The notes: a model not told the origin generated them from the sequence alone. DNA of 64,000 bases from Pseudomonas sp. ACN8 (GCF_002303925.1 NZ_MRCS01000006.1:1-64000); one strand, 5' to 3'; shown: positions 1 to 9,473, numbered from the stretch's first letter. A program made the numbers and translations.

Positions 1-2
1 GA

Positions 3-122
3 ATTTCTTGACGACCATAGAGCGTTGGAACCACCTGATCCCATCCCGAACTCAGCAGTGAAACGATGCATCGCCGATGGTAGTGTGGGGTTTCCCCATG
101 TGAGAGTAGGTCATCGTCAAGA
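3..122 (+). rRNA. rrf: 5S ribosomal RNA
   Basis: The roughly 120-nt sequence has the hallmark Pseudomonas 5S segments: the CTTGACGACCATAGAGC start, the central CCTGATCCCATCCCGAACTC, and the closing GTAGGTCATCGTCAAG that pairs with the 5' end. It is the last gene of an rRNA operon whose 16S and 23S genes would lie upstream of the window. Exact ends are uncertain by a few bases. Confidence 0.97.
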
Positions 123-133
123 TTAAATTCCGA

Positions 134-171
134 AACCCCTATCTGCGTATGCAGGTAGGGGTTTTGTTTTT
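134..171 (+). terminator. Rho-independent terminator of the rRNA operon
   Basis: An 11-bp stem (CCCCTATCTGC with GCAGGTAGGGG, one G-U pair) closes a GTAT loop. It is followed by a T-rich run, directly downstream of the 5S gene. Confidence 0.93.
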
Positions 172-323
172 GCGCTCGAAAAACAAGGCCGGCCCACCCA
201 AGGTCAATTATAAAAAAAATCACACAAACCAGGCTCCACGCTTTTGGTATGGTGCAGCTCATTTTTAATGGACTGAATTTGCGCCCACGGATCGGCATTC
301 TTTTTCAAAGAGTTGCTGCACAA

Positions 324-2216
324 GTGCCCGAACCGATACCGATCAAGGACCACGAAAAAGAGACATGCCTGGTCAACAAGAGACTCATGGCCTGCGCCTT
401 GTTCGTTGCGGCTGTCACCTGTGCACTGGTAGTGCGCATGTATGTCCTGCAGGTAGTCGAGTTCGACTATCACTCGACCATCTCCGAAAACAATCGCGTA
501 CATGTCCTGCCGATTACACCGCCCCGCGGGTTGATCTATGACCGCAACGGCGTACTCCTCGCAGACAACCGCCCCAGCTTCAACCTGACCATCACCCGCG
601 AACGTGCATCCAATGTCAACGAAGAGCTGGACGAGGTCGTCAATCTCCTGCACTTGCCCGCTGAAGATCGCACGCTGTTCGACAAGGCGATGAAGCAGGC
701 ACGTCACCCCTTCGTACCCGTGACACTGTTCTATGAGCTGAGCGAAGAACAGATTGCCGTACTCGCCGTCAACGAGTTCCGTCTGCCGGGCCTCGATGTC
801 GAGCCGCAGTTCGTTCGGCACTATCCATTAGGCGAGCACTTCGCCCATTCAGTCGGCTACGTCGGACGTATCAACGAGAAAGAGTCAAAGGCTTTGGATA
901 ACGTCGAGTACCGAGGTACCCAATCCATCGGCAAGACCGGGATCGAAAAATTCTACGAGTCGCAACTGCACGGCCATGTCGGTTATGAGGAAGTCGAAAC
1001 CAATGCCCAGGGCCGTGTGTTGCGCGTGCTCAAGCACACAGACCCGGTGCCCGGCGAAAACATTGTCCTGAGCCTCGACATCAAGCTTCAGGAAGCCGCC
1101 GAACAAGCCCTGGGGGATCGCCGTGGTTCGGTGGTCGCGCTGGATCCGTCGACCGGTGAAGTGCTGGCCATGGTCAGCAACCCGAGTTTCGATCCGAACC
1201 TGTTCGTCACCGGTATCAGCTCCAGGGAATACTCTACACTCCGGGACTCCATCGACCGACCGCTGTTCAACCGTGTGCTGCGCGGTCTCTATGCGCCGGG
1301 TTCGACCATCAAGCCGGAAGTGGCAATCGCCGGCCTCGATGCCGGTGTCGTCACGCCACAGACCCGTGTGTTCGACCCCGGTTATTACCAACTGCCGGAT
1401 TTCGATCACAAGTACCGCAACTGGAACCACAGCGGCGACGGCTGGGTGGATATGGATGCGGCGATCATGCGTTCCAACGACACCTATTTCTACGACCTTG
1501 CTCACAAACTGGGGATTGATCGTCTGCACGATTACATGGCGATGTTCGGACTGGGTGAGAAAGTCTCCCTGGACATGAATGAAGAGTCTCCCGGCCTGAT
1601 GCCATCCCAAGCCTGGAAACGCGCCACCCGTCGTCAGGCCTGGTTCCCGGGCGAGACGGTGATTCTCGGTATCGGCCAGGGCTATATGCAGGTCACGCCA
1701 CTGCAGTTGGCCCAGGCCACCGCGCTGATTGCCAACAAAGGCGTGTGGAATCGTCCGCACCTGGCCAAAACCGTGGACGGTGTCGCGCCGGTGGATGAGC
1801 ATCCGATGCCGAATATTCTGCTCAAGGATCCACGCGGCTGGGAGCAGGTCAACCATGGCATGCAGATGGTGATGCACGATGCCCGCGGGATTGCCCGGGC
1901 CGCAGCGGCGGGCGCGCAGTACCGTATTGCCGGTAAGAGCGGTACCGCACAGGTGGTGGCAATCAAGCAGGGCGAGCGTTACAACCGGGAGAAAACCCGC
2001 GAGCGTAACCGCGACAATGCCTTGTTCGTCGGTTTCGCCCCGGCCGAGCACCCGAAGATCGTGATTTCGGTGATGATCGAAAACGGCGAGGCCGGTGGTC
2101 GCGTTGCCGGTCCCGTGGTGCGGGAGATCATGGACGCCTGGCTACTCGACCAGGATGGCCATCTCAAGCCGCAGTACGCAGCGCCGAGCAAGGCTGCGGG
2201 CGATCCTCACGTCTGA
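324..2216 (+). CDS. mrdA: Penicillin-binding protein 2 (peptidoglycan D,D-transpeptidase, class B)
   Basis: This inner-membrane transpeptidase cross-links lateral-wall peptidoglycan during elongation. An N-terminal membrane anchor (about residues 24-45) follows a KDHEK motif. The pedestal motif RGLIYDRNG comes next, and the catalytic motifs are intact: S327-T-I-K330, SND, and K538-S-G. I chose the GTG at 324 because the protein then starts VPEPIPIKDHEK, aligning with remembered PBP2 N-termini (MPQPIRLKDHEK); an in-frame ATG at 249 would add 25 residues with no counterpart. The product is 630 aa, normal for PBP2. It stands alone without rodA beside it, so it may be a second PBP2 copy rather than the rodA-linked one. 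Confidence 0.93.
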   Translation: MPEPIPIKDHEKETCLVNKRLMACALFVAAVTCALVVRMYVLQVVEFDYHSTISENNRVHVLPITPPRGLIYDRNGVLLADNRPSFNLTITRERASNVNEELDEVVNLLHLPAEDRTLFDKAMKQARHPFVPVTLFYELSEEQIAVLAVNEFRLPGLDVEPQFVRHYPLGEHFAHSVGYVGRINEKESKALDNVEYRGTQSIGKTGIEKFYESQLHGHVGYEEVETNAQGRVLRVLKHTDPVPGENIVLSLDIKLQEAAEQALGDRRGSVVALDPSTGEVLAMVSNPSFDPNLFVTGISSREYSTLRDSIDRPLFNRVLRGLYAPGSTIKPEVAIAGLDAGVVTPQTRVFDPGYYQLPDFDHKYRNWNHSGDGWVDMDAAIMRSNDTYFYDLAHKLGIDRLHDYMAMFGLGEKVSLDMNEESPGLMPSQAWKRATRRQAWFPGETVILGIGQGYMQVTPLQLAQATALIANKGVWNRPHLAKTVDGVAPVDEHPMPNILLKDPRGWEQVNHGMQMVMHDARGIARAAAAGAQYRIAGKSGTAQVVAIKQGERYNREKTRERNRDNALFVGFAPAEHPKIVISVMIENGEAGGRVAGPVVREIMDAWLLDQDGHLKPQYAAPSKAAGDPHV

Positions 2217-2218
2217 AT

Positions 2219-2355
2219 TTAGTCTGTCAGCCGTTGTTGCAGGCTTTCGAGAAAGATCGTCTCGGCACGGCTCATGCGCTGTTCGCGGTTCCACAGCCAA
2301 TGAATGTCCACATCGGCAATCCCTTCGTGGGGCAGCAGCAGGGGGAACTCGGATC
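2219..2355 (-). pseudogene. C-terminal remnant of a LysR-type transcriptional regulator
   Basis: On the minus strand an open frame ending at the TAA at 2219-2221 encodes about 44 residues including LPHEGIADVDIHWLWNREQ and MSRAETIFLESLQQRL. This is the usual tail of a LysR-family effector domain. No start codon, helix-turn-helix or remaining effector domain is present; the frame runs directly into the end of the wbpZ-like gene. I infer a 3' scrap left by a rearrangement. The alternative, chance similarity, seems unlikely given the length and the perfect reading to a stop. Confidence 0.6.
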
Positions 2356-2367
2356 TGCAGGAAGGCC

Positions 2368-3498
2368 TCACGCGTAGGCGAGGGTTTTTTCTTCCAGCAA
2401 CTCCTCATACAAATTTGCCCATTTGCGACCCATTTCGTCCGCCGTGAACAGATTTTGATAACGGGCCTGTGCCTTCTCGCCCATTTGCGCCGCCAGCACC
2501 GGGTTTTCCCAAAGCGTGCGCATCGCCTCGCGAAACGCCAATGGATTACTCGGTGGCACCACCAGCCCGGTCTCGTTATGGATGTTGATGTAACTGGTGC
2601 CAGTGCCAATCTCACTGGAGATCATCGGTTTGCCATACATCGCGCCTTCCAGCAGTGAAATGCCAAAGGCTTCGGAGCGCAGGTGCGACGGGAACACGAT
2701 GGCATAGCTCAGTTGCAGCAACGCTACCTTGTCCTCGTCTCCCAGACGCCCGAGGAAGTGAATATTGCGTAAACCCAAGGCGGCCGCCTGGGCATGCAGC
2801 TCTTGTTCCAACGGGCCGGCACCGACAATTACTGTCGGGTAATCCAGGTCCTTCAGGGCGTCGAGCAGGATGTGCAACCCTTTGTAGTAGCGCATCACAC
2901 CCACAAACAGAAAGAACTTATCGCCAAGCTTTTGCCGCCAGTGAGCCGTTCGATCGCTGTCCGGCTGTGGGTAACCCGTCTTGTTCAATCCATAGGGGAT
3001 CACTCGGGTCTTGTGCTGAAACTGTTGCAACACATCACTGGTGTGGAGGTAATTAGGCGATGCAACGATGATCCGGTCGGCGCTGTGCAGAAAGCGATTC
3101 ATCAGCGGCCGGTAAAGTTTGAGCAGCTGTTTCTGGCGGATAATGTCCGAGTGGTACGTCACCACGCTGGGTTTGTTCAGACTGCTTGCGAAATGCACCA
3201 GGTCCATGAACGGCCATGGAAAGTGGTAATTGACTACGTCGGCCTCCGCTGCCAGCTCGCAAAACTGTTTGAAGACGCTCCAGGAAAAACCCGTGGAGGC
3301 GAACTGAATGTCGAGCCGGGCTCGATGGACTTCATGATGCGCGACCTGCATCACCGGCGGTGTCGGATCGGCACTGAGTGTCAGCACCTTGCCTTCAACG
3401 CCGTGCAGGGCGCCGCTTTCGCACAACTGGAAAATCACTTGTTCGATCCCGCCGACCGAGTCAGGCAGGTACGTCTTGAAAAAATGAAGAACTCGCAT
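2368..3498 (-). CDS. wbpZ: WbpZ-like GT4 glycosyltransferase (A-band polysaccharide)
   Basis: This is a 376-aa GT-B fold transferase. It has an N-terminal glycine-rich acceptor region (SVGGIEQV, residues about 14-21) and a C-terminal nucleotide-sugar site, with FVGVMRYYKG near residue 198 and the E-x7-E segment SEAFGISLLEGAMYGKP near residue 275. It is the last gene of the gmd-wbpW-wzm-wzt-wbpX-wbpY-wbpZ order known from the P. aeruginosa common polysaccharide antigen locus, where WbpZ is thought to add the first D-rhamnose to the lipid-linked primer on the cytoplasmic face. The start codon abuts the wbpY stop, so the two are probably translationally coupled. Confidence 0.85.
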   Translation of the reverse strand: MRVLHFFKTYLPDSVGGIEQVIFQLCESGALHGVEGKVLTLSADPTPPVMQVAHHEVHRARLDIQFASTGFSWSVFKQFCELAAEADVVNYHFPWPFMDLVHFASSLNKPSVVTYHSDIIRQKQLLKLYRPLMNRFLHSADRIIVASPNYLHTSDVLQQFQHKTRVIPYGLNKTGYPQPDSDRTAHWRQKLGDKFFLFVGVMRYYKGLHILLDALKDLDYPTVIVGAGPLEQELHAQAAALGLRNIHFLGRLGDEDKVALLQLSYAIVFPSHLRSEAFGISLLEGAMYGKPMISSEIGTGTSYINIHNETGLVVPPSNPLAFREAMRTLWENPVLAAQMGEKAQARYQNLFTADEMGRKWANLYEELLEEKTLAYA

Positions 3499-4629
3499 TC
3501 AACCTCCCAGAGCCTGGCGGTAAGCGCTGGCCGTGACTTGCGCGCAGCGCTCCCAGGTAAAAAGCCTTGCCTGTAGCAATCCGGCTTCTCGGCATGCCTG
3601 CCAATGCGCTAGATCCTCGATCAGACGACTCATTGCATCGCGCAAGCCGTCGGTTTCATCCGGTTCAACATAGTTACCCGCAGAGCCTGCGACTTCGGGC
3701 ATGGCCGAACGTCGGGTCAGAATGACCGGCGTTCCGCAAGCCATGGCTTCCAGCACCGGCAGGCCAAAACCTTCGTAAAGCGACGGAAAAATCAATGCCC
3801 GGGCGCCGGCCAACAGCTGCGCAACGTGCTCGTCAGGCAGATAGCCCAGCAAACAGACACAACCGCGGGCCAGGGCCTGGTGCAATTCTTCGCTGAACTG
3901 CTCGCGCTGCCAGCCGGCCATGCCGACGATCAGCAATGGAAAACGCTGACGGACCGATTCCGGCAATCGGGCGTGGGCGCGCAGGGCGAGGGACAGATTC
4001 TTGCGCGGCTCCAGGGTACCGACACAGAGGAAGTATTCCCGCGCTTCAACGCCATGGTTCTTGAGTACAGCGTCGATAGCCTCGGGGGATCGCGGGTGAA
4101 AACGCGTGGCTACACCCAGCGGTGCGACGACAAACCGCTCGACCGGTAACCCGAAATGCGCCTGGGCTTCGTCAGCAATGAACTGCGAGTCGGTAAGAAT
4201 CAGGCTTGCCTGTCGCACGCCATCGGTCACCCGCCGTTCGATTTCTCGCAAGCGCGCCGGTGGCTGCGTTTCGGGATAGTGCAGGTGAGTCAGGTCATGC
4301 AGGGTGATGACTGTCGGGCCGTCGAATGACAGCGGCCACAAACTCGGTTCGTGGTAGAGGTCGATGGCTTGCGCGCGGCCTTGATCGAAGCGTTTCTGCT
4401 CCAGCCACCGCCGGGCTTGATAGGCCCCCGGAATCTGCCGCAGCAATGGCGTCAGTCGGGAATAGCCGGGCATGGCCGCCTCAGGCAGCACATCACTCCA
4501 GCCCCAGCCATGAAACAGCGCCAGTTCAATATCCGGTTCACACGCCAGGGCGTTCGCCAGTTCGACGACGTAGTGGCCGATGCCGGTGCGCGGCGCCTGG
4601 AGAATCCGGGCGTTAAGGGCAATGCGCAT
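3499..4629 (-). CDS. wbpY: WbpY-like GT4 rhamnosyltransferase
   Basis: This 376-aa GT-B glycosyltransferase begins MRIALNARILQAPRTGIGHY. The frame is open much further upstream (to 4881), but that extension overlaps wbpX and lacks family resemblance, so I take the ATG at 4629. Visible motifs are the LITLHDLTHLHYPE-type N-domain, the GTLEPRKNL loop, and LYEGFGLPVLEAMACGTPV near the C-terminus for the sugar nucleotide. In P. aeruginosa WbpY extends the D-rhamnan backbone. It overlaps the 3' end of wbpX by 17 bp. Confidence 0.87.
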   Translation of the reverse strand: MRIALNARILQAPRTGIGHYVVELANALACEPDIELALFHGWGWSDVLPEAAMPGYSRLTPLLRQIPGAYQARRWLEQKRFDQGRAQAIDLYHEPSLWPLSFDGPTVITLHDLTHLHYPETQPPARLREIERRVTDGVRQASLILTDSQFIADEAQAHFGLPVERFVVAPLGVATRFHPRSPEAIDAVLKNHGVEAREYFLCVGTLEPRKNLSLALRAHARLPESVRQRFPLLIVGMAGWQREQFSEELHQALARGCVCLLGYLPDEHVAQLLAGARALIFPSLYEGFGLPVLEAMACGTPVILTRRSAMPEVAGSAGNYVEPDETDGLRDAMSRLIEDLAHWQACREAGLLQARLFTWERCAQVTASAYRQALGG

Positions 4630-5980
4630 GTTGCCTCTCTTGTGCGAGCGGCACGTCCGAGAGATTGCGCAGAGTGCGTTCGGCCAATTGCGCACTGGCT
4701 TCACGCCAACCGATCCAGCGCCAGTGCGCGACATCACGAGTGGCCGGGAATTGACCGCTGCTCTCGAAACGAATGACCAGGTCAGCCAGGCTTTGTGGTT
4801 CGGCCAGATCGAAGTACGCCATGAACTCGCCACCGATTTCGCGAAAAACCGCAATGTCGCTGCCCATGGCCGGCAGTCCACGCTGCATGGCTTCTACCAG
4901 TGGCAGGCCGAAGCCTTCCACAAAAGACGGAAACACCAGTGAGCTGGCGTGGGTGTAGGCATGTTCGAGGCTGGTGTCGTTCAGGTCGTTGAACATGAAC
5001 AGTCGTTGGTTCAACTGCGGGTGATTACGGACCCGGGCCAGCAGTGCATCGCATTTCCAGCCGACTCGCCCGGCAATGCACAGACGGGCATTGGAGCCTG
5101 CCGCCCAGGCCCGTTCGAAGGCATCCAGCAGGTAGTCGTGGTTCTTGCGCGGCTCGATGGTACTGACCATCAAAAACACTGGTTCCGGCGTTCTGAAAAT
5201 ATGCGTCAGGCGCGGCTCGACGGCGGCCGTGACTTCGCTCAGGTCCAGTTCGGAGCCGAGGTGGAAATAGTCGAACCACAATTCACTGGCCCTGGCAGGA
5301 CCCAGGCGGCGCTGCAGTTCATCACGCACCTGATCGCGCACCGTGGCGGAAATGGCCACATAGCCATCGGCGGTTTGGATGATCCAGTCGAACCATTCAT
5401 TGAAAACCTGCACCAACCGCGTGTCGTAAAACTGCGGATGCGTCACGGGAATCAGGTCGTAAATCACCGAAACGATGCCCACGCCTTCACGTTTGAGTCG
5501 TTCGGCAAACGGGAAGAAATCGGTGTGCCAGGACGAGTCCAGCAGCACCAGTTGATCCCCCGGTTGGTGCTGTAGCGGCGTGCAACGTTTGGGCAGTTGA
5601 TACTGGTTGATGCCCTCGATCGCACGCAGCGGAAGGCTGAAACAGGTGACCGCTGTCACCCGGTAGGCCACGTGCAGCAAACGCTTGATCACCCGTGAGT
5701 TGCTTCGGTTGTGCAAGCGCTGATGCAGTTGCCAGAAGCGGTGAGCCAAGCGCCCAAGTCGTCCACCAAAGATCATCAAGGCATCGAAAAACGGAATGTT
5801 CAGCGCACCGAGTTTCAGCACCCGATAGAGTTTGCCCTTGAGCATCACAACCGGGATGCATTCAACGCCGTCGACCGATTCCGGTAACTGGTTGACGACG
5901 TTGCGCACCACCCGCTGAATGCCCGAATTGACCTTGGGGTGCTGGAAAACGTGCGTACATTCCACCAAAAGACGCGTCAT
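4613..5980 (-). CDS. wbpX: WbpX-like GT4 rhamnosyltransferase
   Basis: This 455-aa protein begins MTRLLVECTHVFQHPKVNSG, the WbpX-type N-terminus. The ATG at 5980 overlaps the wzt stop (ATGA); the open frame to 6334 runs inside wzt and is rejected. C-terminal motifs STIEPRKNHDYLLDAF and PSFVEGFGLPLVEAMQRG form the donor site. In the known pathway WbpX, WbpY and WbpZ use GDP-D-rhamnose to build the trisaccharide repeat in the cytoplasm before export by Wzm/Wzt. The substrate supply is doubtful here because the local rmd is broken. Confidence 0.86.
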   Translation of the reverse strand: MTRLLVECTHVFQHPKVNSGIQRVVRNVVNQLPESVDGVECIPVVMLKGKLYRVLKLGALNIPFFDALMIFGGRLGRLAHRFWQLHQRLHNRSNSRVIKRLLHVAYRVTAVTCFSLPLRAIEGINQYQLPKRCTPLQHQPGDQLVLLDSSWHTDFFPFAERLKREGVGIVSVIYDLIPVTHPQFYDTRLVQVFNEWFDWIIQTADGYVAISATVRDQVRDELQRRLGPARASELWFDYFHLGSELDLSEVTAAVEPRLTHIFRTPEPVFLMVSTIEPRKNHDYLLDAFERAWAAGSNARLCIAGRVGWKCDALLARVRNHPQLNQRLFMFNDLNDTSLEHAYTHASSLVFPSFVEGFGLPLVEAMQRGLPAMGSDIAVFREIGGEFMAYFDLAEPQSLADLVIRFESSGQFPATRDVAHWRWIGWREASAQLAERTLRNLSDVPLAQERQHAHCP

Positions 5981-7230
5981 GGCGTGCCCCCCGAGGTCAC
6001 CGGCGCGCTCGAACGCGTGACGGTGGTCTTCGCGGCCAACCACGAGCAGCCGACAAAGTCTTCCTGGCGGTTGTTGATCACATGGAACACCAACCCGTAA
6101 TCGCGCCACTCGAAGTTGCGGTCCAGGTGTGAATCCAGGCGTGACAGGCTCAAGGCCACGGAATAGTTCCCCTTGCCCAGCCCCATGACGAAAGCAAAGC
6201 GATAGGTCACGCGCTCGCCTGCCTGCAAGTCGGTCAGCGCCTGATCCTGGCGATGGGTGTTGATGCCGTACATGGCCTGGCCCAGGCGATCCTTGATCAT
6301 GAAGCCCAGCACCAGCCGTTCGATGTCCTGGCAAACCTCGACATTCACTTCCAGCACGACCGGCTGGCCGACTTCGGCGGCGTCGATGGAGCGTTCATGT
6401 TGGTCGAGCAAGCGCACGGTCAGGATCCGGGCTTCACCCGTTCCCGAAATGGTACTGACCTGGCCGCCTGCGAGGGCTTCCTGGCGCACGGTCTGTCCTT
6501 CACGCTCGGCGAGCAGGGCGTTGTAGTAATCCATCACGGATTCGGGTGTGTCGTGCATGGCCATGTGGCCGTTTTCCAGGAGGATCGCCGAGTCGCAGAT
6601 CGACTGAATCGCCCCACGGTCATGGGAGACGATCAACAGCGTGGTACCGGCTTTGCGAAAACTGCGGATGCGGTCGAAACTTTTGTGCTGGAAGTAGGCA
6701 TCGCCCACCGACAGTGCTTCATCGACGATCAAAATGTCCGGGCGCCGCGCGGTAGCCACACTGAACGCCAGACGCATTTGCATACCGCTGGAATAAGTGC
6801 GCACCGGGTGGTCGATGGCGTCGCCAATTTCCGCGAAGCGTTCGATTTCCGGCATCAACGCTTCTATTTCTTCGACCTGCATGCCCAGCAGTTGCCCGGC
6901 CATGACCGCATTCTGCCGGCCGGTAAAGTCCGCATGAAAACCCATGCCCAATTCCAGCAGGGCGGCGACGCGGCCTTCGAGCTCAATGGTGCCTCGGGTG
7001 GGTTGGGTGGTGCCGGTGATCATCTTCAACAAGGTGCTTTTGCCGGCGCCGTTGACCCCGACGATACCCACCGATTCTCCGGGGGCAATCTGGAAGGTCA
7101 CGTCCTGCAGCACCCAATGCTGGCGATGACGGATCGGCGAGAACGGGACCAGCCATTCAACCAGTCGACTCCAGCGGGAAGGGTATTGTTTATAGGCCTT
7201 GCCCAGGCCGGTGACGCGTATGTGCCCCAT
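5977..7230 (-). CDS. wzt: Wzt: ATPase of the polysaccharide ABC exporter with C-terminal carbohydrate-binding domain
   Basis: This 417-aa protein has an ABC ATPase domain (Walker A GVNGAGKST near residue 60, signature YSSGMQMRLAF, Walker B DILIVDEALSVGD) and a beta-rich C-terminal half (about 260-417). In Wzt proteins the C-terminal half recognises the finished or capped O-chain before export. It works with Wzm in the inner membrane. Its start overlaps the wzm stop by one base, and its stop overlaps the wbpX start. Confidence 0.93.
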   Translation of the reverse strand: MGHIRVTGLGKAYKQYPSRWSRLVEWLVPFSPIRHRQHWVLQDVTFQIAPGESVGIVGVNGAGKSTLLKMITGTTQPTRGTIELEGRVAALLELGMGFHADFTGRQNAVMAGQLLGMQVEEIEALMPEIERFAEIGDAIDHPVRTYSSGMQMRLAFSVATARRPDILIVDEALSVGDAYFQHKSFDRIRSFRKAGTTLLIVSHDRGAIQSICDSAILLENGHMAMHDTPESVMDYYNALLAEREGQTVRQEALAGGQVSTISGTGEARILTVRLLDQHERSIDAAEVGQPVVLEVNVEVCQDIERLVLGFMIKDRLGQAMYGINTHRQDQALTDLQAGERVTYRFAFVMGLGKGNYSVALSLSRLDSHLDRNFEWRDYGLVFHVINNRQEDFVGCSWLAAKTTVTRSSAPVTSGGTP

Positions 7231-8027
7231 CAGAGTTCATCCACCATTTCACCGACCCTCTGCCGAAACAGCCGAAGCCCGATGACGAGAAACAAAACGC
7301 TGGCGACCAGGATCGGCAGCAGCGAACTCCAGACGGGCCATTGGCCATACAGGAAGATGTTCTGGTAGCTGGTGATCAGGTTGGTCAGGGGGTTGAGTTG
7401 CAGCAAGCGCTGCACCCAATCGGGCAGGATGCTCAGCGGGTAAACGATTGGCGTCAGCCAGAACCAGAATTGCAGACAGATGGCGAAAAATTGCCCGACA
7501 TCGCGAAAAAAAACATTCAATACGCCAAGAATAATCCCCAACCCGGCACAGAACATCACCTGTAACGCCAGCAGAGGAATGAGCGCCAACAGCGCCAGGC
7601 CCGGTAGTCGACCGGTGATCAACAGAAAGCCGAGGAACAAGCCGATGATGATTGCGAAGTTGATACCGGCATTCAACAGCACGATCACCGGCAGGCAGAT
7701 CCGTGGAAAACTGATTTTTTTCAGCAGGTTGGCGTTATCCAGAAACATGTTCTGGCTGCGCACGGTGATTTCCGCGAACAAGCCCCAGGTCAGCAACCCG
7801 GCGCAGAGGTAGATGCTGTAGGCCATGCCGTCATCTACCCCCGGTAAACGCGCGCGCATGATCTGGGAAAAAATAACGGTGTAGACAATGATCATCGACA
7901 GCGGATTGAGCACGGTCCACAGGGCACCGAACAACGAATTGCGATAACGCGCCTGAAACTCTCGCTGGACGCTACCGAGGATGAACCCTCGATAGCTGCT
8001 CAGCGTGCGGTAAAGGGAAAGCAGCAT
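7230..8027 (-). CDS. wzm: Wzm: permease of the polysaccharide ABC exporter
   Basis: This is a 265-aa integral membrane protein of the ABC-2 family with about six hydrophobic segments. The N-terminal RYRNSLFGALWTVLNPL segment is typical of polysaccharide and teichoic-acid export permeases. With Wzt it moves the lipid-linked rhamnan across the inner membrane. It is adjacent to wbpW (stop of wbpW at 8028). Confidence 0.93.
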   Translation of the reverse strand: MLLSLYRTLSSYRGFILGSVQREFQARYRNSLFGALWTVLNPLSMIIVYTVIFSQIMRARLPGVDDGMAYSIYLCAGLLTWGLFAEITVRSQNMFLDNANLLKKISFPRICLPVIVLLNAGINFAIIIGLFLGFLLITGRLPGLALLALIPLLALQVMFCAGLGIILGVLNVFFRDVGQFFAICLQFWFWLTPIVYPLSILPDWVQRLLQLNPLTNLITSYQNIFLYGQWPVWSSLLPILVASVLFLVIGLRLFRQRVGEMVDEL

Positions 8028-9470
8028 TCAAACCGTCCTGCCGTATTGATCTTCGAAGCGGACGATGTCGTCCTCTCCCAGGTATTCGCCGCTTTGCACT
8101 TCGATGATCACAAGGTCGATCACGCCCGGATTTTCCAGGCGATGCTTGTGACCCGCGGCAATGAAGGTCGATTCGTTCTTGGCCACCAGGCGAGTGCCAG
8201 TGCCATTGTTGGTGACCCTGGCCATGCCTTCGACCACCACCCAGTGTTCATTGCGATGGTGGTGCATCTGCAGTGACAACTTGGCGCCGGGCTTGACCAC
8301 GATGCGTTTGATCTTGAAGCGCGGGCCTTCCTCGAGCACGGTGTAGGTGCCCCATGGCCGGCTGACGGTACGGTGCAGGCGATAGGCTTCGTGCTCTTTA
8401 TCCTTGAGTTGCCTGGCCACCCGGCGCACATCCTGGGCGCGGTCGGCGTGGGCCACCAGCACCGCGTCGGCGGTGTCGACGATGATCAGGTTGTCCACGC
8501 CCACGGTCGCGACCAGACGGTCTTCGCTGTGGACGAAGTTGTCGTGGCTGTCGATGAAAATCGACTCGCCGACGGCGCGGTTGTTTTGTGCATCCGCCGG
8601 TACCAGCGCGGCCACCGCACCCCAGGATCCGATGTCGCTCCAGTCGAAACGGGCCGGCACGACAACCACCTTGTCGGAGCGCTCCATCAACGCGTAGTCG
8701 ATGGAAATGTCCATGATCTCGCCAAACAGGGCCGGCGACAGTTCCTGTTGCAGGCAACCCGCGTTTTCCACCGCAGCGCTGGCGGCCATGCAGGTTCGCG
8801 TCTGCTCCAGCAAGTCGGGCGCATGGGTTTGCAGTTCGGCCAGTACGCTGGCGACCGAGAAGCAGAACATCCCGGAGTTCCACAGGAAGTTGCCGCTTTC
8901 CAGGTAATGAGTCGCGGTTTGCAGGTCAGGTTTTTCGACGAAGCGTCGCACGCCGGCAGCGCCCTTGTCGTCCAGCGAAGTGCCGGCTTCAATGTAGCCA
9001 AAACCGGTTTCCGGCGCCGTCGGCACCACACCAAAGGTCACCAGGTGACCGCGCCTGGCCAGCGTCACGGCATGCTCGACCGCGTCCTTCAGTGCGTCGA
9101 CATTGACGATCAGATGGTCGGCGGGCATGACCAGCATGATCGCGTCGTCGCCATGCAGGGCCTGGAGGGAGAGGGCGGCGGCGGCAATGGCCGGCGCCGT
9201 GTTGCGACCCGTCGGCTCCAGCAGGAAGTGCCCGCGATGACGGCCCAGGTGCGCGTCCCGAAAGTGATCCTTGCTCTGGAAGTAGTACTCGCGGTTGGTC
9301 ACCGTGACGATATCGCCCCAGCCGGCGATCAGCTGCGCGGCACGCCGATAGGTCTTGCCCAGCAGCGACTGGCCGTCGGGCAATACCATGAAGGGTTTGG
9401 GATGGTCCTCACGCGACACCGGCCACAACCTTGTCCCGGCACCACCGGAGAGAATCACGGGAATCAGCAT
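8028..9470 (-). CDS. wbpW: Bifunctional mannose-1-phosphate guanylyltransferase / phosphomannose isomerase
   Basis: This 480-aa enzyme makes GDP-mannose from mannose-1-phosphate and interconverts fructose-6-P and mannose-6-P. The N-terminal nucleotidyltransferase signature SGGAGTRLWPVSRE with PKPF sits at residues about 8-28. A C-terminal cupin isomerase domain (about 350-480) contains the metal-ligand segment HHHRNEHWVVVEG. The length fits the AlgA/WbpW family, and the position between gmd and wzm matches wbpW of the A-band locus rather than algA of the alginate operon. Confidence 0.93.
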   Translation of the reverse strand: MLIPVILSGGAGTRLWPVSREDHPKPFMVLPDGQSLLGKTYRRAAQLIAGWGDIVTVTNREYYFQSKDHFRDAHLGRHRGHFLLEPTGRNTAPAIAAAALSLQALHGDDAIMLVMPADHLIVNVDALKDAVEHAVTLARRGHLVTFGVVPTAPETGFGYIEAGTSLDDKGAAGVRRFVEKPDLQTATHYLESGNFLWNSGMFCFSVASVLAELQTHAPDLLEQTRTCMAASAAVENAGCLQQELSPALFGEIMDISIDYALMERSDKVVVVPARFDWSDIGSWGAVAALVPADAQNNRAVGESIFIDSHDNFVHSEDRLVATVGVDNLIIVDTADAVLVAHADRAQDVRRVARQLKDKEHEAYRLHRTVSRPWGTYTVLEEGPRFKIKRIVVKPGAKLSLQMHHHRNEHWVVVEGMARVTNNGTGTRLVAKNESTFIAAGHKHRLENPGVIDLVIIEVQSGEYLGEDDIVRFEDQYGRTV

Positions 9471-9473
9471 GGC

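Noticed and set aside
249..323. Upstream ATG start for the PBP2 gene
   Set aside because: The extra 25 residues have no counterpart in PBP2 proteins, whereas the GTG at 324 gives an N-terminus aligned to the family from its first residue.
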